Origin: Blastomyces gilchristii SLH14081
Taxonomy: Eukaryota; Ascomycota; Eurotiomycetes; Onygenales; Ajellomycetaceae
DNA: 64,000 nt
NCBI RefSeq assembly: GCF_000003855.2
Contig: NW_003101678.1
Location: 2,359,134 to 2,423,133 of the forward strand
Direction: 5' to 3'
The position numbers were made by a program, and so were the translations under genes. Positions within the stretch are counted from its first letter, which is position 1, and each line of letters starts with the position of its first letter. The notes below the pieces were generated by a model. The model was not told the origin of the DNA. It made no database searches and saw only the letters and a list, made by a program, of their open reading frames with translations. Positions 36,305 through 49,289 of this stretch are shown one piece after another.

Positions 36305-36649
36305 TTTGATTGTAGGTTATAACGTTTACGCTCATCATGAGTGGGTTAGTAGCTATTTTCGACAATTTCGATATATCACTCACGTTGTTACGTATTTTAC
36401 TTCAATAGCAAGGAATAGTTAAAGTGGACGATTTGATTTATGATATTCAACTTCTTCCGAACTGTGCATCTTAGCCAGATACCACCACCACACCCAATGC
36501 CAATCAATCACTGCAATCTAATCTAATACATTATTAAGTTACATATATACTGTGTGTACCTCCCCCAGAATAAACAATACATAAAAAAGGCAACGACTCA
36601 ACCAAACAAACAAATGCACCACTACCACCACCATACCCCCGACATATAT
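36305..36649. other. Convergent 3' region between hmgA and hmgX-like gene
   Basis: 345 bp that should hold both 3' ends. It is AT-rich, with no open frame of interest. A CCCTCC-type hexamer repeat lies just inside the hmgX-like gene end (36,662-36,695). Confidence 0.6.
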
Positions 36650-37582
36650 CTACACCACAAAACCCTCCCCCTCCCCCTCCCCCTCCCCCTCCCCCCGGTG
36701 AACCATCATCTCCTTCCTCATCGCCTCCTTAACAATCGCCCCACACATCTTCGCATACGGGTTCGTCTTAACCGCCATCTGGCGCGCAATCTCGTTCCCA
36801 TACCGCCCGCCCAACTGGAAATCCATACTGGCCATCTCCTCCAGGTGCTGGGCGGATTTGTCGCGGAGGTGCACGGGTAGAGTTGTTAGTGTGGCAGTGC
36901 CAGGGGTAGTATTATCATTATTATTATTATTACTATTATTATTATTCTTCTTCTTAGAGGGAGGAGATGGTTTGGAGTCGAGGGCCCGCGCGGCGCGGTA
37001 GACGATGTAGGCGCGGTGGGTGTGGGCGTTTGCGAGGATGCGGGCGTGGAGGGGGCTGAGGGGGGATGGATGCTGTGATGCGGAAGAGAGGGAGGGAGAG
37101 TACGAGGAAGAGGAAGGAGATGGGCTAAGTAGTGAAATGACCGTCGAGAGGTCGGCGAAGATCATGTTTGCCAATTCCCTTTGCTCCTCCTCATCCTTCT
37201 CGTTCCCATCCATCCCACTCTCTACCAGCATCCTCGCCGCCTGTGCCCGATTCACATACGCAGACGCATACCCCTTGTTCTCCTCAATGATGGCTGTCAG
37301 CTTCGCCACGGCCGCTCTTATCTTGTTGGCATCTCTGATTGTGTCTCTGCCTGTTGTCTCTGCCTGCAAGGGGAGTATCGCGGCGCGTTCCAGCGCTTGT
37401 AGTTTTGAGAGTTCGGCGGGGGATATGCCGGGGAGCTGCTGAGGAAGGGAAGAGTCGAGGTGGATTCCGGTAGAAGCGTTTGAAAGGGAAGATTCGGCGT
37501 CGAAGAGGGCTTGGAGGACGGCGGAGTCGTTGGCGGAGAGATGGGGGGCTGAGGCGGTTACTGCTGTCGTTGCGGTTGCCAT
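36650..37582 (-). CDS. hmgX: TPR protein of the TTC36 / HmgX type
   Basis: A single-exon protein of 310 residues. The N-terminal half carries tetratricopeptide-like helices (LQALFDAESSLSNA; ALERAAILPLQ; IEENKGYASAYVNRAQAARM), and the C-terminal half LARILANAHTHRAYIVYRAA-like helices, then YGNEIARQMAVKTNPYAKMC. The NPYA block near the end is typical of TTC36. A run rich in Asn (from AAT/ATT triplets at about 36,912-36,960) and a C-terminal Gly-Glu repeat are simple-sequence expansions. It lies between hmgA and hppD, where Aspergillus fumigatus carries hmgX, a gene reported to be needed for HppD-dependent pyomelanin formation. The assignment rests on the TPR/TTC36 similarity plus position. I infer a partner or stabiliser of HppD rather than an enzyme. 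Confidence 0.75.
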   Translation of the reverse strand: MATATTAVTASAPHLSANDSAVLQALFDAESSLSNASTGIHLDSSLPQQLPGISPAELSKLQALERAAILPLQAETTGRDTIRDANKIRAAVAKLTAIIEENKGYASAYVNRAQAARMLVESGMDGNEKDEEEQRELANMIFADLSTVISLLSPSPSSSSYSPSLSSASQHPSPLSPLHARILANAHTHRAYIVYRAARALDSKPSPPSKKKNNNNSNNNNNDNTTPGTATLTTLPVHLRDKSAQHLEEMASMDFQLGGRYGNEIARQMAVKTNPYAKMCGAIVKEAMRKEMMVHRGEGEGEGEGEGFVV

Positions 37583-38304
37583 TTTTAGCGGTAGTATTCT
37601 AGATTATATTAATTTGTGGTATTGGTTATAGTTAATTTGACATTTGACAACTATTTCATAGTTGATGCTGGAGGGTGTTTAGTTGGGGAGCAAATAATAT
37701 GTCTCTCTATATATTTTAATATATAGAGGTTGCATATAACCGATCTGCCATACATCCAGCAGTCGCCCCCAGACTCCAAGCTGGGCGACGGCTAACTACC
37801 TACTTTTTGTATGGCAACCGCACTGCCGGAGCGCCCAGGATAGGTTCGGTATTGGCGCCGGCTGTGATTGGTGCGCAGTCCTCCGCCCCGACAGTAGCCG
37901 GGCGATTGCCACGCTCGCCGAAAGTAGCCAAAAGTGCCTCAGCAGCGGTGATGGGTAATGCTATGGGCACCAGCAACCCTGGAAACACAGCAAAGCACCC
38001 CGGAACCACGGGGCATGGCCCTTATCTTATCGGCTAGTTACATGGCATATTTCGCCGGGGACCCGCGGCTGCCACTGCCGGCAGACCGTTTGCCCAGCGT
38101 GGATATCAGAACAGGCTAGATGGATGTGTATATATATCGCTGGGGATAGCTAGCTTGTTCTCGTCTCCATCACAGATCGAAATTCCTTTTTAAAAAAAAC
38201 ACAGCACGAGTTGACACTGTGTCACGGTGTCACAGTGAAACACATAGCACACACTTAAAAAACACTCCAGAACGGGATTTATACATATATATATTTACGT
38301 AGAC
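37583..38304. promoter_or_regulatory. Shared promoter region of hmgX-like gene and hppD
   Basis: The two genes diverge from this 722-bp region, so both promoters lie here. It includes several CGG and CCG triplets (for example CCGCGG around 38,063), of the sort bound by Zn2Cys6 regulators such as HmgR, but no defined site can be assigned. Confidence 0.55.
38215..38237. promoter_or_regulatory. Palindrome upstream of hppD
   Basis: CACTGTG (38,215-38,221) and CACAGTG (38,231-38,237) form an inverted repeat, and GTGTCAC occurs twice in the same stretch. It ends about 70 bp before the ATG at 38,305. It may be an operator-like element for a dimeric regulator; this is only inferred from position and symmetry. 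Confidence 0.35.
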
Positions 38305-39738
<1,434 letters not shown>

Positions 39739-41040
39739 AGAAGCAAAAACACGCGACACGACACTATAGATGACGTCAATTTTGTTATTCTCTGCGCATT
39801 TTTGGTTGGTTTTTCTTTATAATCGCATCATTTGTGCTGTATATCATGCGAATTCTGCTGAATGATTTGTTCTTTCTTTCTTTATTTTCGACAATTTTGT
39901 GGCGGCATATGACGTATGGTTTTTGATCGTCCAGCCAGCTCTTCGTTTGGATATATCAGGCGGTAGATGTATATATAATGGGTGGATTGCCAGAAAGAAC
40001 TGCTGTTGTTGAGAGAGGAAACGGTAAGGACCGAATGACTACTAGAAGCAGTTGGTACCGGGCCGAGGATGTTGAGTTCTTGCCTTAATCAGTGTACTAC
40101 AGTAAAACAACATAGTCACCATTATCAAATTTTTTATCACAGCCAGGTCTGGCATTCTTGTCATCACTTGCCGCTGGAGCGTGCTTCCTCCCCGTTCTAT
40201 TTCCGAGGCGTAAGTAGGCCGAGTAGTACTGCAACCTGATGATGGATCCAGTGGTGTCACGCTTAAGGGGCTACGTTCGTTCTACCGCCCTTCCGGGTTG
40301 TAGCGGTGAGGTTGTGTTATGTATTTCCCGAACTACCGCGGTCAAAACCCATTTCTCAACCATGCGTGCTCTTCGGCCGTAGCGGATTACGGCATATTCG
40401 ACTCTCACTAAGCCCGAGAGTCGACGAGTTAGCTAGCTCGGAGGAACTTGTTATATCCGGAGAAGACATCTTCTAAGTAAAAGTGGAAGGGGCCTGTGGA
40501 TTATACACACAAATTTTTTCGTCGAACTGATTCCACGACTGCGATCGCGGACGTAAACCCGCCTCTCCACTCTGAAATAATGGCAATTGCTTGTGCGCCC
40601 AGTCCACTGCCGGTTCTTAAGCCGGTTGTTTTGACCTACCTTCGTCTGCAATGACATTGCAGTGATATCGTGTTGGCGATCCCTTCTGTAGCATGTAGCA
40701 GAGCAGTTTTCGCCTATCCTTAACTGCTTGTCTTAATTGATATGTAGATCCGATGAATAAAAAGGCCCCCAAAACATCCGAATTTTTAGGGATAAAGGTG
40801 AGGGAGGCTTGTCGCTCTTTCTATAATTTCCAACCCGGCCGGAATCTCCTTGCTCGCATACTGAAATAGTTACATGTCGCGCGGTAGAGGTTTGTTTTCT
40901 CGAGAAGAGGATGTGGTTTTAAAAGATGTTATACATACATGTAGAGTTCACGATTCGCAAATGGCAAATCCGCCCATATGTAACACGTAAAACGATCTAG
41001 AATGCGAATGCAAGCTCCGTTCAAAAACTGGCATTTTGAT
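39739..41040. other. Intergenic region between hppD and SDR pseudogene
   Basis: About 1.3 kb with no supported gene. A 9-bp inverted repeat, TCGACTCTC (40,398-40,406) and GAGAGTCGA (40,416-40,424), with a 9-nt loop could be a regulatory palindrome or hairpin. Short open frames here are random. Confidence 0.55.
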
Positions 41041-42118
41041 TTAATAACCTACCGCTCCCATCTTTAAGAATACTTCGTCATTCTCTATCTTTGCTTTGAC
41101 ATCGGGTGCCTGTAACTCATCGACATCCCACTGGGAATGAATGAAGCGTCCGTGGAGCATAGCCACAGCATAGGATGTCGCCCATACAGCAAATTGGCCA
41201 GAGTAAACTTTCTTGCAAATTTTTTGTTAGTTGCCTATTCACATTTCATGGATTGCAATACTGCGATATAGATAATCACGATATCAAGGAATGGGAGTAG
41301 AAAGAGGGGGTGGGGAGGTATTTACCAGCATCCCAATCAATCATAGCTATCAGGGGCAAACCCAGCTGCCATTACCCCTCGGCTGAAAATCGTACCTGGA
41401 TCGAAGCTAACCATCTGAGCCTTCTCAACAGGTTCTTGAGTGGCAATGCGATGTAAGAGCGCTAAAAACGCAGCTTTGCTGGAGGCGTAGATACCTGCCA
41501 TAGGGTTGTGATGGAAATCGCCAACTACCACTAAGGATACTTGAATGAGGCTCTGTACGTTACAGACAAGAACAAAAAAAATATCAGTTAAGGCCAAATG
41601 GTAACAAAGAAGTATCACTAAAAGGGTAAGTCAGCGACACTGGGTAATGAAACAAACTCCCACTTCCTTCTTCCTATTTGGAGTCACATCGATGTTCTCA
41701 CAAAAAAAAGTTGCGTCATATCCAAATTTGCACGGGCATTCGTATCAAACGCCGCGGACGCATCGCTGTTATTAGCTTTCACGATATCGCTCAGGGATCT
41801 ATGACTCCGGAGTTTAACATGAGCACATCAACTCCAGCGTGTTCTTCCTTGAGTTGGTCCCAGAAGCGCGCGACCCTTGATGTGTAAGTGATGTCGCATG
41901 GCACGGCCTGTAGGTCACCATCATATCTAGGGACTTCCTCTTTAAGTTGTTTGACTGCATTGAGGAGGATTTCGGAGCGACGATCTAGCACGCGCGAAGC
42001 ATGTGGCGATCGCTAACCCGATACTGCCGCCGCCGCCAGTGATTCCCACGGTCTGGTCGGCTTGAGAGTGAACGGGATATGGTGTTTTATGAACGGTCTT
42101 CGTCGCGAAGTGCGCCAT
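41041..42118 (-). pseudogene. Short-chain dehydrogenase/reductase, broken
   Basis: The N terminus at 42,118 reads MAHFATKTVHKTPYPVHSQA, then TVGITGGGGSIGLAIATCFA, a Rossmann TGGxxxIG cofactor site. The frame then shifts near 41,990 to VLDRRSEILLNAVKQL, CDITYTSRVARFWDQL and VDVLMLNSGV, the SDR NAG-like block. A stop and another shift follow (41,790), then NSDASAAFDTNARANLDMTQ in a new frame, then the catalytic YASSKAAF (YxxxK) in 41,337-41,618, and a further shift before QFAVWATSYAVAMLHGRFIH and MGAVGY, stop. With at least three frame breaks no full enzyme can be made. The order of motifs is complete, so it is a recent pseudogene of a 15-PGDH-like SDR. Confidence 0.85.
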
Positions 42119-42654
42119 GCTGGGATAAGGAGAATTCAGGAGATGGAATTTGAAGGAGGCCGGTCGCGGGGCGGCAGGGAATATCCATGGGTTTAATTGT
42201 GTACTCCAATGCTTTCATAAAAAAGCACCGGAGGGGTATACATTCCGACTATTTATATTTAGTCCTCGCAGTTTCCTCCTCATGTCTTCACAAGGTGATG
42301 ACTCGTTACGGTCATTCTGGCTGACCATTGCACCCGAAGATGCTGCGGAGGTCCGCAACATTTTTATAGCTATTCAAGGGCTTCTCTTTTGTTCAGGTGC
42401 TGGATTATCCTAAACCGTGCGCAAGCGGAGCTCCGCTAATATCAAGCAACAATTGCTGGCGGAGATCGAGTGAGGTTGCGGAGTTGGTGGATTTCCGCCG
42501 ACTTTTCCTGTTCTGGACAAGAGCCCTGCTTAGCGCCCTACTTAGCGCCCTACTTACTTTGCGCTTCCTTAGTCAGCCAGCCCTCCCTTCATCCAAAAAA
42601 GAAACACGGAGCAAATATCGCTCGTTTGCGATGCAGGATTCCTCCGCAGCTGTT

Positions 42655-42850
42655 AGCAAAAATGGCTGGCTCCCGCAGAAAAGTCTGCTCTTCGTGTATC
42701 AAGGCCAAGCGCCACTCCGATTTGCGCGCCCCACAATGCAAGCGGTGTGCTACCAGGGGCTTGACTCTACCTAGATAGCTATGGGACCATGGCCGGACCA
42801 ACAGACCCAGTCTGCCCCAGGTTTCGCGTTTGCCAATGATGAGCTGATAT
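42655..42850 (+). pseudogene. Remnant of a Zn2Cys6 transcription factor DNA-binding domain
   Basis: From the ATG at 42,662 the frame reads MAGSRRKVCSSCIKAKRHSD, then LRAPQCKRCATRGLTLPR, stop. This is the C6 zinc cluster pattern C-x2-C-x6-C-x6-C-x2-C-x6-C, but the third Cys is Ser and the sixth is missing. The third frame then gives YLDSYGTMAGPTDPVC, which is what usually follows the cluster, so a frameshift has also occurred. No regulatory domain follows. The tyrosine cluster of A. fumigatus includes a Zn2Cys6 activator, HmgR; whether this is its relic cannot be told from so short a piece. Confidence 0.7.
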
Positions 42851-42859
42851 TTTCTCACG

Positions 42860-43789
42860 ATGGACTTGTACCCTCTGATTCGCTGGGGCTGAACGAGACC
42901 GATAGATCCTCGTTCAACGTTCGGACCAACGCGTCAGATTTTTGGGTCGGTTCAGCGGGTTCCCCATCGCAACGTCGAATAAGTTATGTCAGATGGTGCT
43001 CACTTGGCGAAATGAACTGTCAAGAACAACTTGTTCTAATTCTTTATTTTATTTTACTTTGCTTAGATATGTTATCAGTCCTTAGTGAAACATGGATAGG
43101 AAACAAATTAGTTAGAATATAAACCATGAACTATCTCGCAGAAAAGGACTGATTGAGCGCTGTAGGAAAATGAATGGGAAAGTCAACAAGAAGATTAAAT
43201 GAAAACGCCACCCTTCAGCAAAAGCTTTCCTTAACGCGCACTTGTTCTAAAGAGGCATCCTAAATTACGCAAGAAGATAATGACAACAGAAATAAGGAAG
43301 AATGGGCGCGGGAATTTTAAGAATAGAACAAATGAACAAAGTGAGAATGAAATTCAGCCAACAGGAGAATACAGGTTGAAAGCAAACCTTGCTTCACTAA
43401 AGTAAAGAAGGGGGAGGAAAAGAAAAGAGAAAAGAAAAGAGGAAAAGAAACAAAAAAGAGCTCTGAAACTCCTAAACAATTGAGTCAAAGAATGAGTAAG
43501 ACATGTGATTATAAAAGCTGAAATAGCAGAACATAGAAGAGCAGAAGACAAAAAATCAATTATGAATATTTACATTGACACAAAAAGAATATACTGAGAG
43601 CTTAGATATTAAATAAGAAATTTCAATTGAATAAGCAAAGCATAAGAAAGATAAACAAACTAAAAAATTAATGTGATGATTGACACAAAGTAGTTAAAAT
43701 AACAGATGAAATTTCATGATTCATTGAGAGCTCATCTGAAGTGAAAGCTAAATTGAAAAATAAAAGAGTGAGATGTGGAGATGAAACAG

Positions 43790-43841
<52 letters not shown>

Positions 43842-44218
43842 AAGAAGAAGAAAGAAGAAAGAAAGAAAAAGAAAAGAAAGAGAAGAAAAGAGAAGAAAAG
43901 AGAGGCACATATAAAGAAGTTTGACATAGAAACAAGAAACAAGTGAAGTTGAAGATTAGAAGAACTTGAAACAGAAAATAAGAGATGTTGAAAAAAGACA
44001 AGAAATAGTGAAGAAGATGATCATTAGACACAACTGAACAGGCAGTCATATTTACTATATGATTATTTTTCTTAGCCATTAACTACCACACCTCACAGGA
44101 TGCCTAAAAACAACAAAAAGGTAAGAGAGTCAGTCAATGAGTACACACAGATACCAACAACTCAAACAATGAACCAAGATGAAAGAAAGCATGGGGAAAT
44201 CAAGAAAAGTTAAGAACA
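42860..44218. other. Purine-rich, CpG-free spacer with a 50-base poly(A) tract
   Basis: From about 43,315 to 44,286 there is no CpG at all, and the plus strand is rich in A and G. A run of 50 A residues (43,790-43,839) is followed by a GAAGAAAG polypurine stretch to about 43,900. No coding sequence was recognised. Confidence 0.75.
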
Positions 44219-46909
44219 TCACCTACCAATAACCAAACAAATCTTCAACTGCCTCTCATTCAATGGATTACCACATAGGTCCAACAACGGCTCCTGCCCA
44301 TCAGGCACGCGCACATCCCACCCCCAGCACCTATCGATCTGAAACTGCTCCGGCTTGCTCTGAAAGCACGCGGGCTGTCCCGCACACACGAAGTTGGAGT
44401 ATAGCTTGAAGTGCGCGGTGACAGAGGAGCGAATGTCGACGTAGGGGAGCATGGCAGGGGTATCCCTCTCGCGCCCAAGAGAATGTCCCACGCCGTTTCG
44501 GGACCCGAACCTGTCTCCGACGAGATCGAGTCTTGGGTAAGCTTCGTTGTAATAGTTGGACGGCTCGTCTAGGTGGGGGTTGCTGGGTCTGGAGTGGCAA
44601 GCGACGAGCGGTTCGTAGTGGGCCATGCCTGGTGGGTTGATGCGGGAGCTCCAGCTTTCCAGAGAAGGTTCCGCGGGGCGAGTGTCGTAGATGCGTCGGA
44701 GGTAGAGTCCTACGCTGCTCGCTTTGGGGATGGTGTTGTGGCAGAGATAGAGGACCCATGTTGCACCTGCGTACCAGAAAGGAGACGAGAATAATCGTTG
44801 CCTATTTTCCAGTGTGGCCGGGTGGGGAAAGGTTGTTGAGAATCTAAATGGCGGAAAGGGGCTGTGGTCAGGATGCGTGACAGTGGAAGTGATTGGCAGT
44901 GGTTTTATGAAATCGCGACGTTCCCAGCCCATAACGAGATGACTGGTACGGAATCCTTGTTGCCCTGCGTGCTTGTTGCAGTCCTGATGAATAAACCCTC
45001 TTGCCTTACGCGTAACTGTAAGGTTCGACGTTGTTGTATCTTCCTTCGTAACAGGATATTCGCGGCGGATCACATCCCCACCAGGCATGGAGCATGGGTA
45101 AAAGCCGGAATCTATGTGGAAACGGTGTATTTGCGAGCGCTGGCGTGCGGGAAACTCGCTCATGAACGTAGCATGTCCGATATCCAATTTCAGGCTGAAC
45201 TCATCAGCAGTATCGACCAGGTGCGCAAGCTTTAATGCCTGTACAAACGCAGAATGGATCACAGCCGGCTGAACAGGACGCACCCCGAAGATGTCACGAT
45301 GAGACTGAACTCTTCGAAAATGCTCAAGCGGGATGTGCATGTATGCAATGTCTTCCATAATCATTTGTCGGATAGGAAGGATGTCCGGGTGCGTGTAGAG
45401 ATTGAGCCACTGATTGTGCATATCTTCCGAGAATTGGCGATCCGTTTCAAAATCCAGCTCCGTGTCCGTGTCGGCTTCCGGAGGGTCATCGGGAAGGATG
45501 CCTTCCAATTGACGTTTAACATGGGCAGGAGCTGAGGCGTTGTCGTTCAAGAAGGGGATTCGCATTTTCGAGGCTTTAGACTCCAGAACTCGGTCTAGAA
45601 GGGACACTGCGTACTCCCACCGCTTGAGCTCGGAGGGCATGTAAAACGCATCGCCACCAACTATGTCTCTGACGATCTCCGCGGGGATGTGATCCCAAAC
45701 AGCGAGTGGCATTTCACAGCCACGTAGGCGCAGTAAAGACTTCGCAGCATCTAGTACCACTCTTCCTTCCTTCCCATAGTGATATTCAGTGAATATAGAC
45801 AAAATCAAATGGATGTTCGAGATATCCAAGTGGTGCATGATATTTTGAACTGCCCATTTCAACAGCTCAGAGAGATCTAACCATTGGCAGGCGGCGAATA
45901 CCCCGATAGGATCCAATTCGATCAAGTCCATAACTTTCCGACCGTACATATACTCAAGAGCAACTTCAAATCCCACTCTCGTGATGTTTGGGTCCATTTC
46001 ATCGGGAAAGATTGAAAGTACGTGGTTGCCAGTTTCATTCCATTGGCCGGAAAGCATGGCAGCAAAGTAAGGGACTCTCTCGAGGATACAGCGATGCAAA
46101 CTGTAAGTTGACTCAAAGGCGTTAACGGTGACATCGGCTTTACATTCTACAGCACCGCCAGGCATAACCGTCACTGTAGATATTGAGCCAATGGGAAGAT
46201 ACGCTCCAGCTAAACAAAGAAATCACAATCAGTCATTCTATAAGAGGAGGGGGACAGGGGGGGGAAAGGGCATTTTACCTATTACAGAGGCGGGATCTGC
46301 CATGGTGTAGTCGCAATCCAAAAAATCAGCGTTGAGGCTAGCTTCCGCGGTTAACGCGGCATAGGAGCGTGGATTTGCGGTTTCTCGGGAAACCTGTGCT
46401 TTCCTTGGCCATGAACTTATCAAGTTTAGCCACTCCGATGAAGGCGACTCTAAACTGCTGGAGGCGGACTTGTTGCGCGCCCGTCTGGACTTCTGAGGCC
46501 GAACAACACTCGATGGCAATGGGAGGGTGGCAGAGGCAGCCGTAGGTGGGGCGCGCTTACAGCTTCGCGTTCTGCCTATGTCTTTCGACAATGAGGATAT
46601 CAGAGCACTGATAACCTGTACAGGACAGTAATGACTCGGGTGGATTAAGGGGCTTTTGCAGGAAATGGATGAGGATGAACAGCAGTTGTTCATTGGAGCT
46701 TTCACATTTTGCAAAGGGCTGTCTTCCTGTTTCGATGAAAAAGGCGACAACAACACTTTTTTCTCTAGGTGGTTCTGGAAAGATTGATAAGATTGATGGC
46801 CATCATTGTCAAACTGTGAAGTATTGTGATGATGATAATTGCTGGTAGTGACTGAATTGGGCATCATTTTCTGCCACTCAGCACTGTATCTCTGTCGATC
46901 TCTGTGCAT
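44219..46909 (-). CDS. Long BTB/POZ domain protein (germ-cell-less-like)
   Basis: Two exons (46,909-46,279 and 46,209-44,219), with a 69-bp intron closing in frame, give 873 residues. The first 210 are low-complexity, Ser- and basic-rich, likely disordered. A BTB/POZ domain begins at about residue 225: VECKADVTVNAFESTYSLHR, then CILERVPYFAAMLSGQW and FEVALEYMYGRKVM, followed by a BACK-like helical part (LDLSELLKWAVQNIMHHLDI; FTEYHYGKEGRVVLDAAKSL). BTB domains dimerise and often serve as Cul3 adaptors. The C-terminal 350 residues include a WER/FPPFRFSTTFPHP segment and match no catalytic family I know. Related fungal proteins are usually called BTB domain proteins of unknown role. The end (CLVIGR) sits by a GTAGGT, so one further 3' exon cannot be excluded. 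Confidence 0.85.
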
Positions 46910-47702
46910 TGTCTTAACAGAAAGTCACTCTTTGACCTAAAAAATAAAGAAATAGCATGAAATCAAATATACAAGAATTCAATGCTTATACTGGTACTTG
47001 GTGCAATCACAACAGAGCAGATGAGAGGGATATCTTATACCGAGCTCCATCTCTCAAGCGCTCGTTCCGATAACCTCACATATTTTAAACTCAGCCGGCG
47101 GCTGCATGAACATCGGAGAAAGGGTCCTCTGGTTCTCCAATCACGAAGTATATGAGAAGTGGAGTTGTTCCTCATATTGGGTTGATATGATGTGGTAAGG
47201 CACACCTACCAACAGCAACAACAGTGAAGCAACCTTCAGAAAAAGAATAGCATGATATCACGGGGCAGGGCAGCCTTGGGTCCCCCTCAGCGGGTATACA
47301 TCCCGTGCAACCAGCTATTCCTACTTGTCAACGGGTGCATTTGGAGCCCATCCACGCCGCCAGGTGGACACATCGCAGCCAAAGCGGCCATACAGAAGCG
47401 TCAACGTAGTCGAGTCAAGTAACGTCGTCGTCGTCGTCAAACCAACGCAGTCAAGCCCAAAGAGCAAAGGCGGTGACTCGACGAAACCCTGCTGACTAAA
47501 CTAGTTCCAATGGTGGTTCGGATAAATATTGCCGCGGAGTACGGGCTTGGCAATCACGTGCATATTCGTCCCGCTCCCAATCAGGCAGCGGAAAGTTTGA
47601 CCTCAACCTCTTAATAGTAGAAATTTCGCATTTGGATAGACAGATAAATATCGACGCATTGCATGCTACCGGGAATTGCATTGCGGGCTGCCAACTGCCA
47701 CA
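46910..47702. promoter_or_regulatory. Divergent upstream region of the BTB gene and COX15
   Basis: About 0.8 kb between two diverging genes. It holds a GTC triplet run at 47,426-47,440 but no other repeat and no open frame of interest. It should carry both promoters. Confidence 0.55.
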
Positions 47703-49289
47703 ATGGCCTCTGCCGTTCCTATGTTTAGGAGCCTGGCTCCCCGCTTTCCAAAGCAGTTCTTCACCTGCCGGCAATGCCTGCGGAAGGAACCTCAATTCAA
47801 CAGTTCGTCGCGAAGATGGGTGGGCATGCTCCCTTTCCGCACAGCTCCAGGTCCTAGGTTCACGCCCTTTACGTCCGCTGCTGCACGGATACAAAGCTCC
47901 TCGATACTGAGATCTGCGCCCTTTGCTTCCGCTTCCGCTTCCACCGCGAAGGCTGCTACTAATGCCACCCCAGCCGGCAAATCCAAATATCCCGATGTGA
48001 GCAGTAAAATTGTCGCATATTGGTTGCTGGGGAGTGCTGCATCTGTTTTTGGGCTAATCGTATTCGGGGGGTTGACGAGGCTGACTGAATCCGGGTTTGT
48101 TTTTCACTTCACTCCCATCTACCTCTCACTGGGTTGATAATCTTTAATGAAGACCCAGGACATAACTAACATATATATGCCTCCCAGACTGAGTATCACA
48201 GAATGGAGACCCGTGACAGGATCTTTACCCCCATTCAACGCAGATGACTGGGAATCAGAATTCTCCAAATACAGATCTTCACCGGAATACCAGGTCCTGA
48301 ACCCGAATATGACGCTCTCCGAATTCAAATCGATCTACTACATGGAGTGGATACATAGGCAATGGGGCCGCTTTGTGGGCCTATCCTTCGTCCTCCCAGC
48401 AGCCTACTTCTTCGCAACCAAGAGGGTTACCAAACCAATGGCTCTACGGTTATTAGGTATATCTGGCCTGATCGGATTCCAAGGCTTCATCGGCTGGTGG
48501 ATGGTTAAGTCAGGACTAGTGGAAGACCTCTTCGCGCCCGGCAGCCATCCCAGAGTGAGCCAGTACAGGTTAACCGCGCACCTGGGCACAGCCTTCGTCT
48601 GCTACACGGCTATGCTCTGGAACGGCCTCGCGATCCTCCGCTCCCACCTCCTCCTCAAAGATCCCGCCAACGGCATGGAAATCCTCAATGCCCTCCGCCA
48701 CCCCAAACTCAGCGTCTTCCGCAAATCCGTTGCCGGCCTCGCCCTCCTCGTCTTCACCACTGTCATGTCCGGTGGGCTCGTCGCGGGTCTGGATGCAGGC
48801 CTTATCTACAACGAATTCCCCTGGATGGGCGAAGGCTTAGCCCCTCCCACCTCAGAACTCTTCTCCGCTCAATATTCGCGCCTGGCCGATAGGACGGACC
48901 TATGGTGGCGCAACATGCTCGAAAACCCCTCCCTGGTCCAGCTCAACCATCGCATCCTAGCCTTAACGACGTTCTCCTCTGTCATGAGCTTGTGGGCCTA
49001 TACGCACTTCTCCCCTGCTGTTAAGCAATTACTACCCAAGGTCGCGAAGAAAGGGATGCACGGCGTTGTCGGCTTCACGTTCCTACAGGTCTCCCTTGGT
49101 ATCTCCACGCTCGTATATCTGGTTCCCATGCATCTCGCCTCGGCACATCAGACTGGTAGCTTGTTGCTCTTAACATGGGTTCTTGTGCTTGGGAGCAGAG
49201 TCTGGCATCCGTCGCGCACGGCGCGGCTGCTACAGATGGCAGCGAAGATGAATAAGGGACCTGTGCCAAAGCCTGTTGCTGGTCAATAG
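47703..49289 (+). CDS. COX15: Heme A synthase, mitochondrial
   Basis: COX15 oxidises heme O to heme A for cytochrome c oxidase in the inner mitochondrial membrane. Two exons (47,703-48,094 and 48,189 minus one, i.e. 48,188-49,289), split by a 93-bp intron, give 497 residues. The N terminus, MASAVPMFRSLAPRFPKQFF, is rich in Arg and Ser and lacks acidic residues, as for a mitochondrial presequence. Hydrophobic segments start with YWLLGSAASVFGLIVFGGLT. Conserved sites are GGLTRLTESGLSITEW, YYMEWIHRQWGRFVG, YRLTAHLGTAF, GGLVAGLDAGLIYNEFPWMG, LVQLNHRILAL and HLASAHQTGS; the His residues are heme ligands or close to them. Length is usual for fungi. No lesion was seen. Confidence 0.97.
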
